From contig NZ_UUIS01000041.1 in assembly GCF_900589395.1 (NCBI RefSeq), positions 1 through 64,000 of the forward strand: a stretch of DNA of 64,000 bases, read 5' to 3'. The notes beneath the pieces were generated by a model. The model saw only the letters and a program-made list of their open reading frames with translations, had not been told where the DNA came from and made no database searches. Position 1 is the stretch's first letter. Each line of letters begins with the position of its first letter. Both the position numbers and the translations under genes were made by a program. Shown here piece by piece: positions 55,512 to 63,050 of the stretch. Source of the stretch: Pseudomonas viridiflava. GTDB lineage: Bacteria; Pseudomonadota; Gammaproteobacteria; Pseudomonadales; Pseudomonadaceae.

Positions 55512-56046
55512 GTCAAATCCCCTCTGGGGCGATCTTCCGCCCGTGCTTATCAAATCATCCTCAGTCAAGAAAAGTGCCGTCATTCCCGCCAGCGGACAAG
55601 CCTTGCAAGTGCTCAATGAAGTGGGCGAAAACGCCATTGCGCTCAATGCGCAGGCCATGGAAAAGCAGAACATGAAGCCCCTGTTCAAGGGCTTCGATCC
55701 CGAGCACATCACGCCCAGGGAACTCGGCCGGGCAGGAATGGTGCTGTACAAGTCCGGCTTCATCGACAATCTCACCGCCGATCTCATGAGCCGTACCGGG
55801 ACTGAGTTCGACCCGAGCGGCAAGGTCATCAATGCCGATGAGCCGATCAATGCGCTGGAGTTTCTTGCCAACCAGATCGTGCTCATGAAAGAGAAGGGCT
55901 TATGGGGTGATCCGTATGCGCAGACCTTGATGCCCGATTATGTGCGCGCCATCCATGTTATTCAGAACCTGCAAGTCTTCGCTCAGTCCGGGGACAGCTA
56001 CGAAATGCAGAAAGCCCGGATGGCCCAGAGAAACGGCACCGCCTAG
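55510..56046 (+). CDS. Unknown protein next to the duplicated module
   Basis: A 178-residue protein without signal peptide. The central part reads ALNAQAMEKQNMKPLFKGFD and LYKSGFIDNLTADLMSRTG. Its C-terminal part (FDPSGKVINADEPINALEFL, QIVLMKEKG, IHVIQNLQVF) is aligned by eye with the 210-residue protein at 42.7 kb (YSASGEIVNDESTAWFEK, LQLMQKQ, ILEKILDF). It may thus be a fourth component of the same accessory group. AGGAG is 8 nt before the ATG. Confidence 0.7.
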   Translation: MSNPLWGDLPPVLIKSSSVKKSAVIPASGQALQVLNEVGENAIALNAQAMEKQNMKPLFKGFDPEHITPRELGRAGMVLYKSGFIDNLTADLMSRTGTEFDPSGKVINADEPINALEFLANQIVLMKEKGLWGDPYAQTLMPDYVRAIHVIQNLQVFAQSGDSYEMQKARMAQRNGTA

Positions 56047-56054
56047 CGGGTGCC

Positions 56055-56858
56055 TCAGTGCAGCGCACGGCTGCCGGGCAACTGGCTCAAGCGCGCGCTC
56101 AGCCGCAGGCGCTGCAACGGGTCGTCGCTCAGCAACAGGGCGTGCTCAAGGTCGAAGCGTTCGGCCTGGGGGCAGTCGAGGGTCTGGTACAGGCTGGCGC
56201 GGGCCATGTGGTCGCTGCTGGTGGCTTCGCCGAGTTCGACGATGCGGTTGGCGTCCTTGAGGGCCGAGAGAAAGTCGTCGTTGATCTGGTGCAGATGACG
56301 CAGGTTGCGCGACATGCGCTGCAACAGGCTCAAGGGGCTGGCGCGCTGCATGTGTTCGACGCGCAAGGCCATGTCCGGACCGTACTGGCGCACCAGCAGT
56401 TCACGGCAATCCCTGGGGTACAGGCGCCGGCCGCTGCAGGGGTCCAGCACGTGATCGGCACCGGGCACGCGCAGCAGAAAATGGCCCGGAAAATTCACCC
56501 CCTCCATGGGAATGCCCAGGCGCCGGGCAAGCTCCATGGCTACCAGCGCCAGGCCCAGTGGCTGGCCGCGACGGCGCTGGACGATCTTGTGCAGCAGTGC
56601 CGACTCGGGCCTGGGCGGGTTCCACTCATCCTGCTGGAAGCCCAGGTTGGTCATTTCGCGCAGCAACGGCTGGGCCAGCTCGGTGACTGGCAGCACGGGC
56701 AGTTGCGCATTGATCTGCCGGTGCAGTCGGTCCATGTCTTCATCGATGTGCGATGGCCTGAAGCTGGAGTCGTGCTCGGCACCGATCCAGAGCGCGGCTT
56801 CGAATACAGCCATTGGCGTACGTTGCGCACAGGCCAGGCACTGTTGACGTGGAGTCAT
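56055..56858 (-). CDS. SirB1-family (transglutaminase-like/TPR) protein
   Basis: A 267-residue protein. The SirB1 N-terminal transglutaminase-like part shows LLHKIVQRRRGQPLGLALVA and LGIPMEGVNFPGHFLLRVPG. Tetratricopeptide-like helices follow (about 185-265). Role unknown; similar to E. coli SirB1/YchA. It starts at ATG with GGAGGAAATC upstream. Divergent from the 2-oxoacid dehydrogenase operon. Confidence 0.9.
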   Translation of the reverse strand: MTPRQQCLACAQRTPMAVFEAALWIGAEHDSSFRPSHIDEDMDRLHRQINAQLPVLPVTELAQPLLREMTNLGFQQDEWNPPRPESALLHKIVQRRRGQPLGLALVAMELARRLGIPMEGVNFPGHFLLRVPGADHVLDPCSGRRLYPRDCRELLVRQYGPDMALRVEHMQRASPLSLLQRMSRNLRHLHQINDDFLSALKDANRIVELGEATSSDHMARASLYQTLDCPQAERFDLEHALLLSDDPLQRLRLSARLSQLPGSRALH

Positions 56859-57211
56859 GATTTCCTCCCGCTCTTCCCTGTTTCAAACCTCTGTCGAGGC
56901 AACACGCTCATGTTGTAGCCCTCTGGCCGGGTTTCGTCCAGCACTGGCCGTATCGACATGTGTACAGGTCCATCCAGGCCAGGTACGGGTCAGCCAGGCC
57001 GGGCATATTTTTTGAACCCGGCTACGATTGACAGAAGGTCCATGGCCATTCTCGGGCGCTGCCTGCGCTGACCCGCGTCGCACGTTCGAGCCTTGGCAAA
57101 GCCCCTTGAATGTCGGCCAGCGCACCATTACCCGGTGCCGCCCGACGGTTCCATGCAGCCACAAGCTGCGAACCATGAGCATCACGCAACCCTGCGTGTC
57201 TGGAGTCGGTA
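56859..57211. other. Divergent intergenic region before the E1-E2 operon
   Basis: 353 bp. It must contain the promoters of the SirB1-like gene and of the dehydrogenase operon. A sigma-54-like TTGGCA...TTGA sequence is off in spacing and was rejected. No coding frame recognised. Confidence 0.5.
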
Positions 57212-58312
57212 ATGCCCAATAACAACAATGAGCTTGCGTACACCCGTTACCTGGCCCCCGATGGCCGCCTTATCGGACCGCTGCCCGGCTGGGCCGATGA
57301 CTTCAACCTGCTGACCCGGCTGTATCGGCACATGGTGCTGACCCGCCTGTTCGACCAGAAAACCGTCGCCCTGCAACGCACCGGCCGTATCGGCACCTTT
57401 GCCCCGACCCTGGGCCAGGAAGCGATTGGCGTGGCCATCGGCAGCCTGATGCAGGCCGAAGATGTGCTGGTGCCGTATTACCGCGACACCGCTGTGCAGT
57501 TGATGCGCGGGGTGCGCATGGACGAGATCCTGCTTTACTGGGGCGGCGACGAGCGCGGCAGTGCCTATGCCGAACCTGCGGCGGCGCAGGACTTTCCGCT
57601 GTGCGTGCCCATTGCGACCCAGGCATTGCATGCCTGTGGCGTGGCCAGTGCCTTCAAGGTGCGCGGTGAGCATCGGGTGGCGGTTACCACCTGTGGCGAC
57701 GGCGCGACCAGCAAGGGCGACTTTCTTGAGGCGCTCAACGTCGCCGGCGCCTGGCAGTTGCCGGTGGTGTTCGTGATCAACAACAACCAATGGGCCATTT
57801 CCGTGCCGCGGCGCATCCAGTGCGGTGCCCCGACCCTGGCACAGAAGGCCATCGGCGCCGGATTTCATGGCGAGCAGGTCGATGGCAACGACATCCTGGC
57901 TGTCTACGACCGCATGCGCATTGCCCTGGACCGGGCCCGGAAGGGCAAGGGGCCGGTGTTGCTCGAATGCCTGAGCTATCGGCTGGGCGATCACACCACC
58001 GCCGACGATGCGACCCGCTATCGCTCGGCCGAAGAAGTGCGCCAGGCCTGGCAGGAAGAGCCGATCAAACGCCTGCAAAGCTTCATGGCCAGCCAGGGCA
58101 TCTGGGACGAAGGCCGCGAACAGGCGCTGATTGCCGAGTGTCAGGCCCAGGTGCAGGACGCCGTCAGTGCCTACGAAAGCCGCGCCCCCCAGCCACCCGA
58201 ATCGGTCATGGACCATGTCTATGCCCAATGGCCGGCAGCGCTGGCCGAGCAGCGTGAGTGGTTCATGGAACGGGTCGCACGGCGTGAAGGGGGGCAGTCG
58301 CATGAACAATGA
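57212..58312 (+). CDS. 2-Oxoacid dehydrogenase E1, alpha subunit
   Basis: Thiamine-diphosphate-dependent decarboxylase subunit, 366 residues, of a pyruvate- or branched-chain-type complex. The TPP motif begins GDG (162-164) in TTCGDGATSKGDFLEALN and ends in VFVINNNQWAIS (187-198). It overlaps the beta-subunit gene by 11 bp, so the two are coupled. The first gene of an E1alpha-E1beta-E2 operon. Sequence features resemble the pyruvate/acetoin-type heterotetrameric enzymes; the substrate is not certain. Confidence 0.92.
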   Translation: MPNNNNELAYTRYLAPDGRLIGPLPGWADDFNLLTRLYRHMVLTRLFDQKTVALQRTGRIGTFAPTLGQEAIGVAIGSLMQAEDVLVPYYRDTAVQLMRGVRMDEILLYWGGDERGSAYAEPAAAQDFPLCVPIATQALHACGVASAFKVRGEHRVAVTTCGDGATSKGDFLEALNVAGAWQLPVVFVINNNQWAISVPRRIQCGAPTLAQKAIGAGFHGEQVDGNDILAVYDRMRIALDRARKGKGPVLLECLSYRLGDHTTADDATRYRSAEEVRQAWQEEPIKRLQSFMASQGIWDEGREQALIAECQAQVQDAVSAYESRAPQPPESVMDHVYAQWPAALAEQREWFMERVARREGGQSHEQ

Positions 58313-59288
58313 AAAAATCACCTTGCTTGAAGCGGTCAACCTGGCGCTGCACCGGGCCATGGCCGAAGACCAAAACGTGGTGGTGCTGGGCGAGGATGTC
58401 GGGGTCAACGGCGGGGTGTTCCGGGCCACCCAAGGGTTGCGCGACAGTTTCGGCTTCAAGCGGGTGATCGACTCGCCACTGGCTGAAACCATGCTCGGCG
58501 GCCTGGCGGTCGGCATGGCTGCCCAGGGCCTGAAACCGGTCATGGAAATCCAGTTCCTGGGCTTTATCTACGCGGCCATGGAGCACCTGGTGTCACACGC
58601 CAGCCGCTTGCGTAACCGCACCCGTGGCCGCCTGACCTGCCCGATGGTACTGCGTGCGCCGATGGGCGCCGGCATTCGCGCGCCCGAGCATCACAGTGAA
58701 AGCACCGAGGCGCTGTTTGCCCACATCCCGGGGTTGCGCGTGGTCATTCCTTCATCGCCGGCCCGTGCCTATGGCTTGCTGCTGGCGTCCATCGATGACC
58801 CGGACCCGGTGATTTTCCTCGAGCCGACCCGCCTGTACCGCATGAACCCGCAACCGCTGCTCGACGACGGCAAGCGCCTGCCGCTGGACACCTGTTTCAC
58901 CTTGCGTGAGGGCAGCGACATCACCCTGATCAGCTGGGGCGCCAGCGTGCACGAAACCCTGCAGGCGGCCCAGGCGCTGGCAGAGCGGGGCGTTTCGGCA
59001 GAAGTCATCGACGTCGCTTGCATCAAGCCACTCGACCTCGACACTCTCGAAGCCTCCGTGCGCAAGACCGGGCGTTGCGTGATCGTCCACGAAGCGCCGC
59101 GCTCGTGCGGGGTCGGTGCTGAAATTGCCGCCAGCCTCTACGAACGTGCCTTGCTCGACCTGCAGGCGCCGATCCAGCGCGTGACCGCCCCGGACATTCC
59201 TCCGCCGCTGTACCGGCTGGAGCAGCTGTACATGCCCGGCGTCGAAGACATTCTGCATGCTTGCGACACTGCGCTGGACTACGCCTGA
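58302..59288 (+). CDS. 2-Oxoacid dehydrogenase E1, beta subunit
   Basis: The 328-residue transketolase-type beta subunit. VVVLGEDVGVNGGVFRATQG (27-46) and APMGAGIRAPEHHSESTEAL are diagnostic, and SWGASVHETLQAAQAL opens the C-terminal domain. The ATG lies inside the alpha-subunit 3' end; a longer frame upstream is not used. Works with the alpha subunit on the E2 lipoyl domain. Confidence 0.94.
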   Translation: MNNEKITLLEAVNLALHRAMAEDQNVVVLGEDVGVNGGVFRATQGLRDSFGFKRVIDSPLAETMLGGLAVGMAAQGLKPVMEIQFLGFIYAAMEHLVSHASRLRNRTRGRLTCPMVLRAPMGAGIRAPEHHSESTEALFAHIPGLRVVIPSSPARAYGLLLASIDDPDPVIFLEPTRLYRMNPQPLLDDGKRLPLDTCFTLREGSDITLISWGASVHETLQAAQALAERGVSAEVIDVACIKPLDLDTLEASVRKTGRCVIVHEAPRSCGVGAEIAASLYERALLDLQAPIQRVTAPDIPPPLYRLEQLYMPGVEDILHACDTALDYA

Positions 59289-59304
59289 ACCCGAGGAGGT
59301 TGCG

Positions 59305-60408
59305 ATGAAATTTTTCAAACTGCCCGACCTGGGCGAAGGCTTGCAAGAAGCTGAAGTGGTGCAATGGCACGTCAAGGCTGGCGACAGCGTCAAGGCCGAC
59401 CAACTGCTGGTGTCGGTCGAAACGGCCAAGGCTCTGGTCGATATTCCCGCGCCGTATGACGGGGTGGTGGCCAAGCTGTTCGGCAGTGATGGCGAGGTTC
59501 TGCATGTGGGTGAACCGCTGATCGCCTTCGAAGGCGAGGGCGACAACGGCACGGTGGTCGGCAAGCTCGAAGGCGGTGGCAGCCATGCAGACCAGTTCTT
59601 CGTGGGCGCGGCGCCCTCGACCCGCGAACATCTGGCTGCCCGGGCCACGCCTGCGGTGCGGCAACTGGCGCGGCAACTGGGGGTTGAACTCAATGGCCTG
59701 AGCGGCTCGGGCAGCGACGGACTGATCACGCGCAGCGACGTGGAGGGTGCCGCCCAGGCCGAGCGTGATCGTTTTGGCGGCCAGAAGCTGCGCGGGGTGC
59801 GGCGCAGCATGGCCATCAACATGGCCCGCTCGCATGCCGAAGTGGTGCCGGTCACCCTGTTTGCCGATGCCGACCTGCACGCCTGGGGCCAGGCCCGTGA
59901 TCCGCTGATCCGCATCGGCAAGGCCATGGCCGAGGCCTGCAAGGTCGAGCCGGTGCTCAACAGCTGGTTCGAAGGCAAGTCGCTGTCGATTCGTCAGCAT
60001 GACAAGCTGGACCTGGGCATTGCCGTGGACACGCCCGACGGCTTGTTCGTGCCGGTGCTGCGCGACGTTGGCAATCGCAGTGCGCAGGACCTCAAGGACG
60101 GCCTGAGCCGGTTGCGCAACGATGTAAAGGCCCGCTCCATTCCACCGCAAGAGATGATGGGCGCGACCATCACCCTGTCTAACTTCGGCACGTTGTTCGG
60201 GCGTTATGCCAATCCGGTGGTGGTGCCGCCGCAAGTGGCGATTCTCGGTGCCGGTGGCATTCGTGACGAGCCGGTGGCGGTCAACGGCGAAGTGGTGATT
60301 CATCCCATCCTGCCGTTGTCCCTGACCTTCGATCACCGGGCGGTGACCGGCGGCGAAGCGGCACGCTTCTTCAAGGCACTGGTGCAGGCCCTGGAGCGGC
60401 CTGAGTAA
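59305..60408 (+). CDS. Dihydrolipoamide acyltransferase E2
   Basis: A 367-residue E2 core subunit. One lipoyl domain (1-80) with attachment lysine Lys42 in VETAKALVDIP, a short E1/E3-binding domain (about 113-146, ATPAVRQLARQLGVELNGLS), and the catalytic domain with FDHRAVTGG (His344). GAGGAGG precedes the ATG. There is no E3 (lpd) gene; the general lipoamide dehydrogenase must serve. A structured 3' region follows. Confidence 0.94.
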   Translation: MKFFKLPDLGEGLQEAEVVQWHVKAGDSVKADQLLVSVETAKALVDIPAPYDGVVAKLFGSDGEVLHVGEPLIAFEGEGDNGTVVGKLEGGGSHADQFFVGAAPSTREHLAARATPAVRQLARQLGVELNGLSGSGSDGLITRSDVEGAAQAERDRFGGQKLRGVRRSMAINMARSHAEVVPVTLFADADLHAWGQARDPLIRIGKAMAEACKVEPVLNSWFEGKSLSIRQHDKLDLGIAVDTPDGLFVPVLRDVGNRSAQDLKDGLSRLRNDVKARSIPPQEMMGATITLSNFGTLFGRYANPVVVPPQVAILGAGGIRDEPVAVNGEVVIHPILPLSLTFDHRAVTGGEAARFFKALVQALERPE

Positions 60409-60709
60409 GTGATATGACAGGGTTTGTCGAGCGTGCAGGGCTCGACGAACCCTGCCGTCACCCAGCACCCTGCCTGTCATATAACTGTTCAATCCGCAGT
60501 GCGGTTGACGCTACCGGTCATGCCGATCAGTCAAGTCTGGACGCGGGCGTGTGGAAGACCGATGTGCATGTTGCTAACGCAGCTGGCCGTGCGCCAGACG
60601 CGCTCATCAAACACAGCCTGCGACCGGTATGAAATCACCCCCGTAGGCGCGACCGACGGTCGCGAAGGCCGCCGTAAATCATGCGGCCGTGCGCAACGTC
60701 GCGAAATTG
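60409..60709. other. Structured intergenic region after E2
   Basis: Two nested dyads follow the E2 gene. The inner one, GGGTTTGTCGAGC / GCTCGACGAACCC (60420-60432 and 60440-60452), forms a 13-bp stem. The outer one is TATGACAG / CTGTCATA around 60413-60482. A REP-like GCGACCGACGGTCGCGAAGG is at 60650-60669. No coding frame was recognised. Confidence 0.6.
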
Positions 60710-60973
60710 TCACTCGGCCTTGGCATCCTTGATCAGCTCGTTCAGGGCATCGGGCTGGCTCTTGAATGCACGAGCGAAGACATCGCGGTTCTTGGCCATA
60801 TAGATTCCGGCCTCTTCAAGCTGCTCTTCGCTCAACGAAGGCACAGCGTTTTTCAACACTGATCCAAGCAGTTCTGCGAGTTCCAGCATCTTGTCATGAC
60901 GGTCAGCTTCGGCTTTATCCATGAACAAACGCTCCAGATCTCGGCTGCTGCGGTATACCACTTCGACGGCCAT
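60710..60973 (-). CDS. yebG: YebG-family SOS protein
   Basis: An 87-residue protein. MAVEVVYRSSRDLERLFMDK and ADRHDKMLELAELLGSVL match YebG, a DNA-damage-inducible protein of unknown role. A consensus LexA box lies 39 bp before the ATG, so SOS control is nearly sure. AGGTGG before the start. Confidence 0.92.
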   Translation of the reverse strand: MAVEVVYRSSRDLERLFMDKAEADRHDKMLELAELLGSVLKNAVPSLSEEQLEEAGIYMAKNRDVFARAFKSQPDALNELIKDAKAE

Positions 60974-61011
60974 TCACCACCTCACAAGCCTTCCAGATGA
61001 AATTACGATAA

Positions 61012-61027
61012 CTGTGTTTTTATACAG
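61012..61027 (-). promoter_or_regulatory. LexA box of yebG
   Basis: CTGTGTTTTTATACAG fits CTGT-N8-ACAG exactly, in the promoter position of yebG. It is too far from psiE (163 bp) to be its likely site. Confidence 0.9.
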
Positions 61028-61189
61028 TGCCGAGCATACGCCATTCTGCCCCTCCATGCATAGTGGCTCATGAGCTTGTTTTCAGTGGCCGGCGCCGCTT
61101 GCGACAACTGGCCGCGCCTGTGGCACTGGATCTGGCCTTGATCCTGCTTTACAAACCCGGCACGAATCAGGGTCTTGAGGAAACAGAAC

Positions 61190-61663
61190 ATGAAGTGGGC
61201 AAACAACAGCCGCAAGCGTATGCACGATGGCGCCAATTCCATCGGGAACCTGCTGGTCGAAGGGTTTCACTATATGGGGCTGTTCGCCATTGGCGGAGTC
61301 ACCGCCTGGGCCTCGGTCATGGCTTTCATGGAGATGCTCGACAAGGGCCATGCCAGCATCGATGACATCCTGCTGCTGTTCATCTACCTAGAGCTGGGGG
61401 CGATGGTGGGGATCTATTTCAAGACCAACCACCTCCCGATCCGCTTCCTGTTGTACATCGCCATCACTGCGCTGACCCGCTACCTGATCGGCGATGTCTC
61501 GCACCACAAGGCGCCGGAAGTCGGCCTGCTGTATATGTGCGGCGGGATCTTTCTGCTGGCGCTGTCGGTCGTGGCAGTGCGCTATGCCTCGTACAAGTTT
61601 CCGTCCAGCAAGGCGATCGACTCGACCGGCGAGTACGTCGGCGATAACGTCTCGGATAAATGA
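61190..61663 (+). CDS. psiE: PsiE-family membrane protein
   Basis: A 157-residue inner-membrane protein with four hydrophobic segments (about 35-55, 65-85, 95-110, 118-138). GFHYMGLFAIGGVTAWASVM, IYLELGAMVGIYFKTNHLP and RYLIGD match the phosphate-starvation-inducible PsiE family. Its role is unknown. GAGGAAA lies 6-8 nt before the ATG. Divergent from yebG. Confidence 0.9.
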   Translation: MKWANNSRKRMHDGANSIGNLLVEGFHYMGLFAIGGVTAWASVMAFMEMLDKGHASIDDILLLFIYLELGAMVGIYFKTNHLPIRFLLYIAITALTRYLIGDVSHHKAPEVGLLYMCGGIFLLALSVVAVRYASYKFPSSKAIDSTGEYVGDNVSDK

Positions 61664-61692
61664 GAGTGAAGTAAGTCAGCAAGCCGGATACC

Positions 61693-61724
61693 AAAATGCC
61701 CCGTCATTGTGCGGGGCATTTTTG
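61693..61724. terminator. Bidirectional intrinsic terminator
   Basis: AAAATGCCCCG-8 nt-CGGGGCATTTTTG, between psiE and the convergent DUF3509-like gene. Confidence 0.9.
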
Positions 61725-61742
61725 TCTGCGCAGTGTGTGCTG

Positions 61743-62087
61743 TCAGATACTGGCCGCCAGGTTCGGACGGTTGCGCAGCCACTGATGTGGCGAGGCGGGG
61801 ATGGTCAACTGCCTGATCCGGTCGCTGTCGGTCATGGCGGCCAGGATGCTCACGGCGCTGTGGCCCTGCTCGATGGCGATGCCGAACTGTACGCTTTCGA
61901 TCAGGCGACGCAGGCGCTTGGGCTCGTTGCGCTGCTCGGGGCTGATCAGCCGTTTGGCGACCACACCGGCGTCATTGGACAATGTCAGCATGATGCTGCC
62001 GTCCAGTCCTTGAATACTGAGGTTCACCCGGTAGTCGGGGTGAAAGGTGTCAGTGATCATCTGAAAAGGATTGTCCGGGTTGTCCAT
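61743..62087 (-). CDS. DUF3509-like Pseudomonas protein
   Basis: A 114-residue protein beginning MDNPDNPFQMITDTFHPDYR. YRVNLSIQGLDGSIMLTLSN and RLISPEQRNEPKRLRRLIES fit the DUF3509 family, which is largely limited to Pseudomonas. No function known. The ribosome site is weak (CAGGTATC). An in-frame extension of 32 codons has no family character. Confidence 0.82.
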   Translation of the reverse strand: MDNPDNPFQMITDTFHPDYRVNLSIQGLDGSIMLTLSNDAGVVAKRLISPEQRNEPKRLRRLIESVQFGIAIEQGHSAVSILAAMTDSDRIRQLTIPASPHQWLRNRPNLAASI

Positions 62088-62320
62088 GGTTGATACCTGC
62101 TCATGAGTTCTGCATAACGTAGGTTCTGCATAAGTTGACCGGGTACTGCTCCCTTTGGTTCTCGATGGCAGATAAGCGGTCACGAATGGATCGGGTTCGA
62201 TACAGCGTAGTCGTCCGGCTCACGTTGCGGTGGTACATCTGCGACGGTGGTGGCGTCAGGGGCGACGTCAGGGTTTATGCACGCTTCAGGCCATAGCTGA
62301 CTTTACAAACACCCGGACAC

Positions 62321-62348
62321 AAAAAAGCGGGCCATCAAGGCCCGCTTT
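62321..62348 (-). terminator. Intrinsic terminator of the HPF-like gene
   Basis: On the minus strand AAAGCGGGCC-TTGAT-GGCCCGCTTTTTT, 22 bp after the stop codon, a canonical terminator. Confidence 0.9.
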
Positions 62349-62370
62349 CGTCAGTACTCAGGGGTGCAGA

Positions 62371-62799
62371 TCAAACCAGGCGTGCGACTTCCTGCTCCTG
62401 TTCTTTTTCCAGAAATTCTTCTTCCAGCAGCGCATCGGCGCTCTCGACCTGGATGTCGTCGGCCGGGGTCAGCGCGACATTGCGTTGCTTGTCGCGCAGC
62501 TTGCCGACCAGGTGCTCCAGGGCATGGTCCATCTTGACCGCCGCGCCATCGATGGCCAGTTCGAGCGTGTCAGCCTTGTGGGTCACCGAGATGGGCTGGT
62601 GACCTTTGGGGCGGGCTTCAAGCTGGCAGCGAATATCGTTCGGGCCGGTTTTGTCGCCGTTTTCGTCGCGCAGATACACTTCAACGCGAGTCAGGTAATC
62701 GTCGTAACGTTCGAGCGTGCTTTCAAGGGTACTACGAACCCAATTCTCCAGTCGGATGCTGCTTTCGATGTGGTTATCGCTGTTGACCTGGATTTGCAT
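62371..62799 (-). CDS. HPF/RaiA-family ribosome-associated protein
   Basis: A 142-residue protein. MQIQVNSDNHIESSIRLENW and YDDYLTRVEVYLRDENGDKT match the HPF/RaiA fold, and ARPKGHQPISVTHKADTLEL its middle strand. The acidic C-terminus (ALLEEEFLEKEQEQE) is unlike the classic short Hpf, which suggests a distinct paralogue acting on ribosome state or stress. ATG with AAGGATTAATT upstream. Confidence 0.85.
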   Translation of the reverse strand: MQIQVNSDNHIESSIRLENWVRSTLESTLERYDDYLTRVEVYLRDENGDKTGPNDIRCQLEARPKGHQPISVTHKADTLELAIDGAAVKMDHALEHLVGKLRDKQRNVALTPADDIQVESADALLEEEFLEKEQEQEVARLV

Positions 62800-62967
62800 A
62801 ATTAATCCTTACTAAGGCTTGGCTCGTTCGAGGGAATACGCAGGGCTCCTGAGCAGCCCGTGTGTTTGTTTTTCCGCTCTCAAATACAGTGTTGGCGCCA
62901 AACGATTCATATTTCAAGCCCCCTCATGGAAGAAATATTTCGCAGTAAAAATTTAATTTTCTCATTC

Positions 62968-63033
62968 GTAGGAGCGATTTCAGCCGCGAAAATCAGTGAA
63001 AAAGCTTGTTTCGCGGCTAAAGCTGCTCCTACG
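62968..63033. repeat. REP pair, type B
   Basis: CGTAGGAGCGATTTCAGCCG faces CGCGGCTAAAGCTGCTCCTACG; a short hairpin of about 22-bp arms downstream of the receptor gene. It is the common GTAGGAGC motif but with a different core from the type-A elements. Confidence 0.75.
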
Positions 63034-63050
63034 GTGGCGAATGGCATGCA

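Noticed and set aside
56960..56975. TGTACA hexamer before the SirB1-like gene as a light-response box
   Set aside because: The flanks do not match the TTGTACAA octamer; about 16 hexamers are expected by chance in this window.
57090..57120. Sigma-54 promoter TTGGCA...TTGA before the dehydrogenase operon
   Set aside because: The GG to G spacing is one base too long and the -12 GC is absent.
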